DNA from: Beroe forskalii | Taxonomy: Eukaryota > Ctenophora > Nuda > Beroida > Beroidae | Assembly: GCA_011033025.1 (NCBI GenBank) | Contig: WFMF01000125.1 | Span: 124,001-188,000 of the forward strand | Direction: 5' to 3' | Length of the DNA stretch: 64,000 bases | The notes under the pieces: model-generated | Seen by the model: the letters and a program-made list of their open reading frames with translations, nothing else | Database searches by the model: none | Told to the model about the DNA's origin: nothing | Translations under genes and position numbers: made by a program | Shown here: one piece after another, positions 34,729 through 45,140 of the stretch | Layout: each line of letters begins with the position of its first letter | Position numbering within the stretch: position 1 is the stretch's first letter

Positions 34729-34970
34729 TTCCATTATAATGCAAAATATGGCATTGTCATATCCAACAACGGTTGACTTTAAAAAGTTCACTCAACGCCC
34801 TTTCACAAAGTATGAGAACAGTGAAAAGAGACACGCCTTTTTGAGCAAGATGTCAAGATTGGAAATGGAAAATGAATTGGTGAATGGTGAAAACTCCCCG
34901 GACCAAATCTTTCGAAAGTTTATATTGCGTATCATTCCGTACAGTAGCACCTCAAAATTGGACATTGGTA
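34729..34970 (+). CDS. Candidate internal exon, unknown gene
   Basis: Begins after a good acceptor (ctcgttgcag, 34728) and stays open to a GGTAAAA donor-like site near 34971. It encodes VDFKKFTQRPFTKYENSEK and later MSRLEMENELVNGENSPDQ, a charged, protein-like composition unlike nearby chance frames. I recognise no family. It could belong to the Phactr transcript or another gene, or be chance. Confidence 0.3.
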
Positions 34971-35278
34971 AAATTGTTTGTGGCAATTTATGTGCTTGAC
35001 ATTGCGTTGAGAATCCCTATTGATCATGATAACCGAGTGTTTCAGGTTTCATTATCGATAAAATAGCACTCGAAATAATACGGCCAGATAATATAAGAAT
35101 AAACGTGATTATTCCAGTCACAAACGTCGTGTTTTAGAGTTGTGCTGTTATTTTTACAAGATACCTATATGTTTGTGTGCGTGAGTGTATGGTAAATTTC
35201 ATTGCAATCATCTTGATGATAAGATGTACATTGTACACACTCTACATCCCACGAACATCTGCTATTATTAATTCAGAG

Positions 35279-35319
35279 TGTCGTCATTATGATTCTTTAG
35301 GATGGTCAAATGATCACCT
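35279..35319 (+). repeat. CRE-flanked dispersed element
   Basis: Reads GTGTCGTCATTATGATTC, then tttaggatggtcaa, then atgatcacctc. One end is degraded. Confidence 0.6.
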
Positions 35320-35356
35320 CAAACGCCTGATTCTCGTGTCTAGCTACAATTCAGGC

Positions 35357-35620
35357 TTTTTTTTTTTGTTGCAATGTTCTGTCCGCCTCCCCCGCCACGC
35401 GTGGGGGGTTAGCTTCTCCATAACGAGGCTCTGCTGGAACCCACCTGGCATGCACTACTAGTTTGACTAGTACCCCTTACCTGGGATGCCAGATGATGTA
35501 TCTTACAGATGCCAATGGCTTGGTGAAGTCGAGGCGCCCCTCGGAGATTGACTACCTTGGTCCACATGGTAAAGTGGCCTCCTGGGCAACCTACAACCAT
35601 CGACTTCTATGGCTCTGATG
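35357..35620 (-). mobile_element. Candidate retroposed sequence with poly-A
   Basis: A GC-rich block in AT-rich DNA that on the minus strand ends in a run of ten A (the T run at 35359-35368). It includes a small palindrome, actagtttgactagt. It looks like a SINE or LINE 3' fragment. The 63-codon minus frame is not recognised. Confidence 0.4.
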
Positions 35621-35899
35621 GCGAGTTGTGCTGGTTTTAAAATTTATTGGTATTGTAGAGTATTTGTATGGTGTGTTGGTTTGTGTGTTCATTACTGTCG
35701 TTTGTTGCGGGGAGTTAGTTATATGCCGGCGCACGTGCCGCGTATGCCTCTCCCTTCCTGCTTATGTGATGTGCTTTAAAATGTTCCATGGCACTCTATT
35801 TGGAAGCATTGGGACCGACTTTAACTTGTGTTTGTAGTATGTATATATGTTGTAATAGTTTGGTGTTTTTCTTTTTTATTACAGAAAAGGTTTTCTACA

Positions 35900-35999
35900 N
35901 NNNNNNNNNNNNNNNNNNNNNNNNNNNNNNNNNNNNNNNNNNNNNNNNNNNNNNNNNNNNNNNNNNNNNNNNNNNNNNNNNNNNNNNNNNNNNNNNNNN
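35900..35999. other. Assembly gap
   Basis: Exactly 100 N, a conventional scaffold gap of unknown true size. Order across it rests on the scaffolder. Confidence 1.
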
Positions 36000-36210
36000 T
36001 TTAGGCGACTTTTTCATTGTGATTTTCTTTCGTTTTGCGGCTTAAAAGTTGAAACTATTTTGTTTTTGTTGTTTTCGGACGATCATTGCATTTGCTGTCA
36101 AGTGTCACCGACCTGGGACCGCAACCCAATTTCAAAATTCCTAAACTTCGTGTTTTATTGAATTACTGAAAAGACATACCTTATTGGTTTTTAGCCCCTT
36201 TTTAGGCTAG

Positions 36211-36430
36211 TGTCCCATATAACTCCTGGCTCTTCATTATCTATGATAATGACGTCACTCAGAAAAATATAGTTAAGCGCACCTAGCGCTTCAAGGACTA
36301 GGGTTAGGGTCACGATTAGGGTCAGTATTTGTTAAGGTTAGGGTTTTGGTTAGGGTCATGGTTGGGTTTAGGATACCGAAAAATTGACCTTTAGGTCTGT
36401 GACGTCACTCAGCCAGAGTTATATGGGACA
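36211..36430. mobile_element. Short MITE with internal TTAGGG-like repeats
   Basis: Terminal repeats TGTCCCATATAACTC and its complement lie at both ends. TGACGTCACTC lies inside each end, and degenerate ggttagggt repeats fill the middle. A second copy starts at 36474 (tgtcccatataattcc) and is cut at about 36648 by the GC-rich block. Both copies follow a cttttt(g)aggct(a/g)g sequence, so they look tandemly duplicated. Confidence 0.85.
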
Positions 36431-36473
36431 CATACCCTTTTTGAGGCTGGTGTCCCATATACAATATAGGCTA

Positions 36474-36648
36474 GTGTCCCATATAATTCCACTACCAGAG
36501 CCTTCATTATCTATGATGATGACGTCACTCGGAAAAATAAAGTTAAGCGCATCTAGCGCTTTAAGTTCAAGGGTTAGGGTCAGGATTAGGGTTAGGATTA
36601 AGGCTAGGGTTTTGGTTAGAGCAATAATTAGGTTAAGGATACAAATTG
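36474..36648 (+). mobile_element. Second, truncated copy of the TTAGGG-containing MITE
   Basis: Parallels 36211 onward (tctatgatgatgacgtcact, agttaagcgcatctagcgct, ggttagggt). It loses its right terminus at the start of the GC-rich block. Confidence 0.8.
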
Positions 36649-37250
36649 TAGGATGTTACCCTACCCTCCGCCGCGCACGCAAGGTTTTCCGCGGGCAACA
36701 CGACCCTCCAAACCTTGTCTGACGTCGTCAGACCCATTATTTAAAATTCTGCGAGTCGTGGCGCGCGCGCTTCGCGCGCGCGATCCGAGGGGGTCAGCCA
36801 ACGCCTGACAATCCAAACCTCCGAGTGTTGCGCGCAGGGATGGGAGAAATCCATCAAAAGCCCGCATAGGGGTGTGTACGCGCCGCGCGCTTCCCTGTGC
36901 TGGGGAAGCGCGCCGCGCGAGCTTGTCAGGCGTTGCCTGACCCCCTCGCGCGCGCGCCACGACTCAAATAATGGGTCTGACGACGTCAGACAAGCGCGAG
37001 CCACACAGGGATATACGTGTTTAGCAAGTCCGCGCCACGCGCTTTCCTGTGTTGGAAGAGCGCGCCGCGCGCGAGCCACACTTGCCAGGCGTTGCATGGC
37101 CCCCTGCGAGCGTGTCTGGGGCAGGCAACGTCTGGCAAAGCCACACAGGGATATACGTGTTTAGCAAAAAAGCAAGCACACAATAAATGCGAAACAAGTC
37201 GTGCGCGCGGCCAGCGCAGTGCAGCGCGCGCGCCGCACGCGCGAATTTGA
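36649..37250. repeat. GC-rich repeat block related to 14604-15082
   Basis: Contains taggatgttaccctaccct, cgtctgac-type palindromes (gtctgacgtcgtcagac), caggcgttgcctgac and two copies of acacagggatatacgtgttt about 130 bases apart. Many overlapping open frames on both strands are caused by its high GC content and are not taken as genes. Confidence 0.75.
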
Positions 37251-37882
37251 AATTAACATTTACACAACGTTATTGTCTTCGCGCCTTCCGTACGGTCACT
37301 CATTAATGATTTTATGCGACCGGATTGTTGTTTTTGTGGATTATTTCTGTCGAAATTAATTACTGTTCGTCCAAAAAACCGAAACACATTATTCAAATTT
37401 TTACAGATCTTATCTTCGTGAAGTAAAATTTCCCACTCCCAGTTTCTAGTGCAGAGATTTAGTATAATCCATTGAAATTCTTATAGGTAGGTAGAGTATG
37501 TGACCAATTTCCAAAACCGAGGTTAGCTACAGCTTTGGGTAACGGTTAAGATTGCGGTACCCAATAGGATGAAAGCTAGGGATAGTGGGTACAATGTACT
37601 AAAAGTGTCTTTGTCGTGACACTCTTGACATAGAAGAATTGGTTAAATTTCAGTGGTCTCACTCAGTTTGACATAGTGTTTAATTTTCTACATTTTGCTC
37701 CCTATACGTTCTCAGAAAGTAACTCCAGTACAAATTTACATCGGTTTTTTACATCAATTAAAACATAATATAAGGTCTCATTGGGTTACATCATTAGGAT
37801 AATCCAATTTCGGTTAACACCATGGATTGCTTCTTTATTAAATCGGGCATATATGGTTCCTTCATGAATCTATTAGCATGAT
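37251..37882. other. No feature recognised
   Basis: AT-rich sequence between the GC-rich block and the next transposon. Nothing supportable. Confidence 0.5.
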
Positions 37883-39092
37883 ATACCTTATTGTAGGAAA
37901 TTGAGCACTCTGAAAATTAAGCCTACATGTGATTAAGCACCATGATATTAGGCCCTTTTGAGAAGTCTGGTGCTTAATTACATGTTGGCTTAATTCAAAC
38001 GCTGCGTTTCTTAGGGAAGTCTGTCACGACGTTAAGACCGAGCCTGAGCTGATCCCTATTGACTCTTCTCAGTCAATCCCTGGGAATGTGGAGGAGAGGG
38101 CCCGTCTTGACATCTCTGCTCGAGGGCTTTGGGGACCTTTCCAGAAGACGATGTTCGATGTTAGGATCTTCCATCCGAATGCGGACTCCTACAAAGATCG
38201 GGACATCAAGTCAGTATACACCCAGCACGAGAACATTAAGAAGAGGGAGTATGAGCAGCGAGTCATCCAGGTGGAGAAGTGTAGCTTCACACCACTCGTA
38301 TACAGCACGTCAGGAGGTATGGCACCTCAGGCACAGGCCTTTCATCGGAAGATTGCAGAGCTGGTTGCAGAGAAAACTAATGAGGAATATCGCGATGTTA
38401 TCAGTACAATGAGAACAAAGCTGTCATTTGCCCTTCTGAAGAGTGTGCTGGTGTCAGTTAGAGGATCTCGGGGCAAGACCTCTCGTGAGCGCGAATCGCC
38501 AATTTCTGATATTTCGTTCAATCTCATCCCAGATGGACTGAGAGGAGATGTTTCATTTTCGTAATTTGATTCACCTGAAAGGTTCAGCATCGATTTCCTG
38601 TTTCGGCTTTTGAGATTTTTCGTGATTTTAATGTATCATGTGATTTATATTTGAATTCTGTTTAATCGGATGGCAATATTCCGTCACGCAAAAAAAAAAT
38701 CAATGTAGGCTTAATTTCATGAAGACTTAATGCAATGCTTTCATACTGTATTCAAACTACACGTAATTTTTCATGAGCGTCTGTTATAAACAGATTTGAG
38801 TAGCATAACACAAGGCATTAACATTTGTTTTACCATAAATGAAATGCAGGTATATGTTTCACGTATCATGTATAATGTATATGTTACAGTAATACATGAT
38901 TGTATAATTGCAGTTTTTCACCTTTGAAAATGTAGCAAAACGTCGAAAATTTTTAATGCCATTTAAAATCCCAATTAAAATTGAGGTATACAAAATTAAG
39001 CCAGCATGTCATTAAGCACAATGAAATTAGCACTTTTGGAGGCATTGGTGCTTAATTATATTATGCAGTCTTAATTTCCTGTAATAAGGTAT
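37883..39092 (+). mobile_element. 1.2 kb TIR element carrying a transposon-type ORF
   Basis: The termini atacctt attgtaggaaatt (37883) and, complemented, atacctt attacaggaaatt (39092) are inverted repeats. Next to each lies a hairpin with the same theme: aattaagc(c)tacatg and attaagcacca pair with tggtgcttaatt and ttggcttaatt (about 37917-37995 and 38993-39070). The ORF at 37962-38564 lies between them. It is probably an internally deleted copy of a larger element. Confidence 0.75.
37962..38564 (+). pseudogene. Truncated transposon-associated protein
   Basis: Open from after TGA at 37959 to TAA at 38562. It encodes FLREVCHDVKTEPELIPI, EERARLDISARGLWG, a conserved MFDVRIFHPNADSY, YTQHENIKKREYEQRV, VEKCSFTPLVYSTSGGM and LSFALLKSVLVSVRGSR. 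From memory, this is a multi-copy protein family met in many cnidarian, sponge and fish gene sets in repeat contexts. Its usual N-terminal half, including a Cys-rich RHD-containing segment, is absent here, so the copy is 5'-truncated. The DVRIF plus later Glu and basic residues could be a nuclease-like core, but that is inference. No ATG is evident at the true start. Confidence 0.7.
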
Positions 39093-40300
39093 GCTTTTCA
39101 GTTTGTACTATTTTTTGCTTTTCCTACAACTACTGAGACACGGTTGATTGCTGATCATGATTAGCACTTCCGTAATATACATACAAAACTTTGTTAGAAT
39201 GTGTCGCCATAATCGCTCCATTTAATTCGATTCAATTCCAACCAAGTGCAGCATTTCAGCATGATTAGAATTCAAAGTTGTGGTTTATGAGATGGTAGCT
39301 GATGATAAAGAAAACTTGCCAACATTGAAGATGGTGTTACTTATGACGCCCATATTCCAAGATGTCGAAATCTGAGAATGGATCTAAAATTTTCTCCTGT
39401 GACACAAACAGTAATCACGTACGTACACGGGCGAAATCTTAACTTTGTAACTTCAGAATGATCCTAATTTCCCGATGTCGCGACACCTGTGTTCAATACT
39501 CAATAGATTAAATACCGTGACCCACCAAATGAAAGGCAGATGAATGTAATGTCATTATAATGGTGCAAAGTGATCATTTCATTACGTCACATAGTTCAAT
39601 ACTTTGTCTTTGAGAATTAATCCTTTCGTAATGTTCAACGCTCACTCTCATGGAACGGTTTAAACGCACCTATGTAAGCTACCACATGAAATAAGGTTTA
39701 AGTTGCTTAAACTATGTGGTACAGTAGACAAAATAGGGCACGTAAGTCAATAAGAACTCACATTTCATTACAGTAATCATACGCTAACTTCGCGTGAGGA
39801 CTATGGGGGCCTCACATAATAATTACTGAACCATCGTCTGCTGCTAAATTATGTGAATTTATGCTTACATTTGCATAAATGTAATAAATCACTGGTATTC
39901 AAGCTAAATATATTAGCTGCATTATAGTCTCCTTCTCAATTATCAGGTTGTGCCTTCCAGCGCATAATCTGACTTATAGTGTATACTGTATGACTTGGTG
40001 TATGATTATATTGTTTCTGCCTTCGTTATACACAATATGCCAATTATATTAAAGATGCTAGATGTCTTTGTCACAGAATATTACATAACCACAAAACAAT
40101 GGAATTATATATTATTTTCATAATATTATAATCATGTTAATTCTATCGACCCAGATTTACGATTAAAATAAAGTTTTTATATTTTACTATACTCGAGTAA
40201 TTTACTATAATATATTACAGCTGTTAATGTGTAGCATGCAGAGTGTGTAACGTTGGAACTGCAGAGAAACTCCGCTTTACTTGTAGATTAAGCTAATTGG

Positions 40301-40350
40301 GGTAATTACAGCGTAATTACAGCGTAATACAGCGTAATTACAGCGTAATT
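40301..40350 (+). repeat. Short tandem repeat
   Basis: Four to five units of gtaattacagc, one of them shortened. Confidence 0.9.
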
Positions 40351-40979
40351 ACTGGTTAATAAGACATTTTAATTGATAGATAATGACTTGTACATTCTCT
40401 TTCATAACATATGTGTACTTGATTAAAGAAGCAGGAAGTGCTCATTTTCATGAGAAGCGAGTGTGCAAAGACACAAGGCTCGGTCCGAATGTTACAGGGT
40501 AAACAGTGGACATATCCTATTTAATCAAAAAAGGTTTTCCGTGATTTTTCAAGTTACATACCGGCAGTTCCTTCCTCTTTAGATTTCTAAATTTCGTTAT
40601 CATTGGGACATTGCTTGATTTACATGGTTTATAACTTCTAAATCTTTCAAATTATTTAACTTAAATTACATGTGACACATTACAGACCAGACAATGTTCA
40701 TTGTATTGTATTGTAAAAGGTCCTTCCTTCCCTTTAGGAGGGCAGTGGCGATGGCTTCGGTAAAAGACACCGCCAAACGACAAACCCACGGCATTCACCG
40801 AACAGTATCACTCTTGAGTGTGTGTAACTGATAACCAGATAACGTTTGTACAACTTTCTGTAACGCTTCTATATCTTGTCCTTTCTTTAATTTCACATGG
40901 CGAATTTCTTTAAACCAGGATATAATCCTCATCCACACATCGTAGTTATCACAAGTTACACACACACACTTATTGACTC

Positions 40980-41003
40980 ACTCACACACACATCCACTTG
41001 ACT

Positions 41004-41035
<32 letters not shown>

Positions 41036-41040
41036 CATTG
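40980..41040 (+). repeat. AC microsatellite
   Basis: A run of CA dinucleotides with a few interruptions, preceded by ctcacacaca variants from 40960. Confidence 0.9.
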
Positions 41041-41274
41041 TGTGTACCCCAATTCCAAACACCGGTAGGAGAGAGAATAAGACACTGATTGTACTGCTCC
41101 CAGCAGCAGCTGTATGATAACTATACAACACGATAATGAGTCAGTCTAAGGGAAGGCTATGTAATTATAGACCAATTAAACATCAATTAGATCCACTTAT
41201 CTCTCCCCTCTCTCTCCTCTCCCATGGTAGAACTTGAGGTTTCCTCCAGTATAATACTCATGATGGGTAGGTAG

Positions 41275-41315
41275 TGACGGCATTGCCAGGGTATACAATG
41301 CTGAGTTGGTGACGT
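41275..41315 (+). repeat. CRE-flanked dispersed element
   Basis: TGACGGCATTGCCAGGG, core tatacaatgctgagt, end tggtgacgt. Confidence 0.7.
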
Positions 41316-41893
41316 TTCAGCCCGTATTTTGGTTGAGATAAAGCTAGATAATGAGCTGAAGAAGTCGTGTATGTCTGTGTTTCCAGAAACAGCTGAAACA
41401 CTATTGGAGATTCAACAGTTGATAAAGATCCAGTGATACAAACAATAACGTGGACCGTATATAATATCCACTAATTGGTATTCTGCCTTTTGAGCGCTCT
41501 ACCGAAGAAATTATGGCATTTGAAACCGTTTTTAATAAGATCAAAATTGAAATTTAGACTACTGACCATCAGTAATTACTGCACACACCATAAGTGCACA
41601 CCATTCGTACCAAAGTACTTTAACATACCAAGAATAGTTTACTAGTCTAGCTAGGGAATGCAGACATATTCAGCCTGAGAATATTATTTTGGGAAGTTGG
41701 CAATATGAGTCTGAGATTTTCATTTCTTCAGAAAAATGCAGTTGAAGATAATTCTGGTGTGACTTTAATTTGACTCGCGAGTTAAATATCCAAATTGTTC
41801 AACACATGAACATTCTATGCGCTCAGCAGCCTAATCAAGGCTCACTTGTGAGGTATCCGAATAGGAAACATTAATTGGGAATAAGCGGTTAGA

Positions 41894-41935
41894 GTGACGT
41901 TGTCATAAGACTTCAGAATGGCGTGCTGATGACAT
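41894..41935 (+). repeat. CRE-flanked dispersed element
   Basis: GTGACGTTGTCATAAG, core acttcagaatggcgtg, end ctgatgacatc. Confidence 0.75.
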
Positions 41936-42259
41936 CTACCCGTCCTTAATTCGCACGTGACCATTATACCAAATAACAAATTATTGGGGAATCCTAAGAA
42001 TTATATATTCAATAATATGTGTGGACCATATCAATATTACTCAATATAATACCCCTGATTCAGTGAAGTCAAATCCTCATAACTACATCAGGGCTGACCA
42101 ATAATTCTCCAATTAATTCCGTGAAATCTGAGCCACGGGTCACGCATAGAAACCTACATACGAAATACTGAGGAGATTAATTAGCCGGGACAACATGTGT
42201 TATATATTATACTTGCAGGGGTCTGAGGATCTCAGGGGTGTCGGGGTAGGCGAGGGGAA

Positions 42260-42298
42260 GACGACAATTAGCAACGTCAAGCTATGATGATGACGTCA
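42260..42298 (-). repeat. CRE-flanked dispersed element
   Basis: Minus strand: TGACGTCATCATCATAGCTT, then gacgttgctaat, then tgtcgtc. Confidence 0.75.
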
Positions 42299-43313
42299 TA
42301 TTAAACCAATGTGTGGATGAGGTTGTAGTGAGCGTTAGACCCGATCATAATGAGTTATCACATTGTATAGGTAGTGTTATCGTAAATAGACAAATAGTAT
42401 TGGGCGTGTTGTCAGGGGAATTATTCACTGGTATGAGGCAGGGAAAACACACCAATCTGAGTGTGAGATAAATCCGTCCTTAACCACCCAAAAAAGCTTA
42501 TAAGCAACGACAAATTATATATAAAACTGTTCCTTGATCCTCTTTTCACTTCAGAGGATTATATTAATGTACCAGTGTTACTTCTTATCAATATATCTGC
42601 TATTTAGCATAAGTAAATTGCTACTTAAGTCCGCTTAAGTTGTAACTTAGAAACGTGACTTGGGCGCACTAAACGGTTTGGTAGATTAAGGTGAGAAACG
42701 CTGGGAGGCTGGGTGTGCCAGGACTCTGTGAGAATACGAGAATAGACTGTGCCTTATATTGCCTGATTTTAGGTGGTTTTTGTCCATGTAGGCTGCAATT
42801 TCTACCAAAAGGGATTAGCCGGGCCTTGGAATAGAACATGTTGATGCCAGGCTATAACGTATCTTCTTTACAAGTCTGAAACTGTATCCATGATGCAAGG
42901 ATTCATTGAAACAGTAATATCATTCTCAAATGGGTGTTAAGTAGTTTGAAATGTATAACAGTGACGTACAACTACTCTTATATTACGTATGATAATTGAT
43001 ATCACATATTGTACTTAGATATTATACTTAGATATCATATTTATATATTTCATGAAATAGCAATGGTGGACTGCTTCCAGAGTTAGAAATGGATAAATTT
43101 CAATATCGACTAAGCGATCGAAATGCAACTTCTAGAGTTCTAAAGAGTAGCATTAGGAAAGGGTTATAGAGTCACAGTTGCCAAACTTTGAAAAACCATC
43201 CCATGGCATGATTTCAGGGTCGAAAGAAGGGTATTTCGAAGGTAAATTTTTAGGTACCCTTTTTCAAAGTCACGAACTTTGGTACCTTTTGTTAGGTTAA
43301 GGCCTGATAGTAC

Positions 43314-43361
43314 ACGTCATCAGCCAATGCTACATAGCAGTATAGCACTATGATAATGACG
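43314..43361 (-). repeat. CRE-flanked dispersed element, long variant
   Basis: Minus strand: CCGTCATTATCATAGTGC, a longer middle (tatactgctatgtagcattg), end gctgatgacgtg. Confidence 0.65.
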
Positions 43362-44195
43362 GTATCTGAATACCACCTATTTCTCGTGTGGGTATTCATG
43401 AGCCGGTTGTGGGAATAATATGATATGCAAGTACAGAGCTACACCACATGAGTACATGAAATACAATTGCAAGGTACAAAAGGTACACAATTTGTACATT
43501 GTACACAGGTACATGGGTCATAGAATAGTGGTATGTTGGTATGTGTGCACATGGTAGGTTGAAAGCAACACGTTGAATAGTAGGTTAAAAGTACCAGTAG
43601 AAAAATTCCAGGTTAAGCAAAAGACGGCTTAACCAAAATAACCGGAATTTTGTCGCGCATTCTCAGCTCATTCCCAACCATTCCCAAACCAGCCATTTGG
43701 TAAAGTTGCTCATTGACATTATTAAACAGCTTTTGTTTGAAAATATATGCATTTATGCCCGCGTCGTGCGTAACTATGGCCGCTATACTGCTATACTGGA
43801 GTATACTGCTATGCAGTTGCACGAGCATAATTGATCGCGCGCGCGATCATTATCAATAATCATGCTGTTTCAAATGCGTAACTGATTGATATTTTTTTTT
43901 GAAGCGCTAAAAAGTACAATTATTCGTCGGAAGACGGAATAGTAGGAACATTTGAAACCGTCGATGCAGTAGGTAATACTTAGATATGAGAGCTCGTATG
44001 GTGGTACTTTGTATGTGGTCGGCATTAAATGGGCCGGGAGTGCACTGTGCTGTGACTTAGAAGGACCAAAGGGGCCTTCTAGTACAATAAAATTTGTGGT
44101 AAAAGTTCCAAAAGTCAATGGGTGCATTTGGGAGTATGAAAGTATGAATGCGTCTTTGTGTCATATGTGTGCGTGCTATTGTGTGCATGTGTGCG

Positions 44196-44357
44196 TGTAT
44201 GTATGTATGTATGTATGTATGTATGTATGTATGTATGTATGTATGTATGTATGTATGTATGTATGTATGTATGTATGTATGTATGTATGTATGTATGTAT
44301 GTATGTATGTATGTATGTATGTATGTATGTATGTATGTATGTATGTATGTATGTATG

Positions 44358-44386
<29 letters not shown>
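44196..44386 (+). repeat. ATGT tetranucleotide array 1
   Basis: About 47 uninterrupted ATGT units. It causes long spurious frames on both strands. Confidence 0.98.
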
Positions 44387-44388
<2 letters not shown>

Positions 44389-44794
44389 TCTTTCACTCAC
44401 AGTGCTCGACTATCTCTGTGGAAAGGAGCTGAATACGAGTAGTAACTGGGTTTGCATTTTCGTCATTTTTCGCCAAATTTGTCATCGCACCTTGACAATT
44501 GTAAAATTTCAATATTTTGCATGAAACTCGGAGTTGGTGAACAGATTGTTTTATTTCTACTCGTATGTATGTATGTATGTATGTACAATGACAGTTGATC
44601 TTCACACAAACAGTGCTCTACCAGATGTCCAGGAGTTCTCTCGAGGTACAAAGCAAAATGCGATGTTCCCCTTTACTTTGAAAGAAAAAAGTATTGTACT
44701 AATCGATCGGTTGCACCTTGACGATCGATTAGTACTCATCATACTTTTCGTGAAACTTAAAGTTGGGAACCATCGCAGTTTTACTTTGTACCTC

Positions 44795-44796
<2 letters not shown>
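44387..44796 (+). repeat. Two tandem relatives, each ending in ATGT repeats
   Basis: Segments 44387-44566 and 44585-44796 share gcaccttgac, tgaaact(cgg/taa)agttgg and a ttttactt-type end running into tatgtatgt. They look like tandem copies of one retroposon-like unit with an ATGT tail. The second carries a perfect 14-bp stem, GTACTAATCGATCG (44696-44709) with its complement at 44722-44735. Confidence 0.7.
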
Positions 44797-44825
<29 letters not shown>

Positions 44826-45010
44826 TGTATGTATGTATGTATGTATGTATGTATGTATGTATGTATGTATGTATGTATGTATGTATGTATGTATGTATGT
44901 ATGTATGTATGTATGCAACACATGTATGTATGTATGTATGTATGTATGTATGTATGTATGCATCTATGTATGTATGTATTTGTGTATGTATGTATGTACT
45001 ATGTATGTAT
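44797..45010 (+). repeat. ATGT tetranucleotide array 2
   Basis: A long ATGT run with scattered interruptions (catctatgt, tttgtg), decaying into tgtgtatg variants and a TG run near 45120-45140. Confidence 0.98.
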
Positions 45011-45140
45011 GTAAGTAATATGCATGTTTGTATGTATGTATGTTTTTAGTATGTATGTGTATGTATGATGTTTGTGCGTACGTATGTGTGTGCAAATGTA
45101 TGTGTGTATGAATGAATGTGCGTGTGTGTGTGTGTGTGTG

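Larger units (their letters stand above)
39093..44195. other. No gene recognised; several CRE-flanked elements
   Basis: Contains a hairpin at 39674-39720 (taccacat, then tttaag-ttg-cttaaa, then atgtggta), a possible SINE-like piece at 40698-40830, and a weak CRE-flanked copy at 39548-39589. The good CRE-flanked copies are listed separately. No exon is supportable. Confidence 0.5.

Noticed and set aside
35470..35500. ccttacctgggatgcc resembling the 5' end of U1 snRNA
   Set aside because: The match ends after a few bases and no U1 stem or Sm site follows.
36299..36640. TTAGGG-like runs as a telomere or chromosome end
   Set aside because: Degenerate, short, internal to a MITE with inverted termini, and DNA continues on both sides.
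36661..37250. Overlapping open frames on both strands
   Set aside because: High GC reduces stops; frames overlap on both strands and follow repeat boundaries.
44009..45049. Long open frames repeating CMYV or YIHT on both strands
   Set aside because: Pure products of ATGT tetranucleotide arrays; no independent coding evidence.
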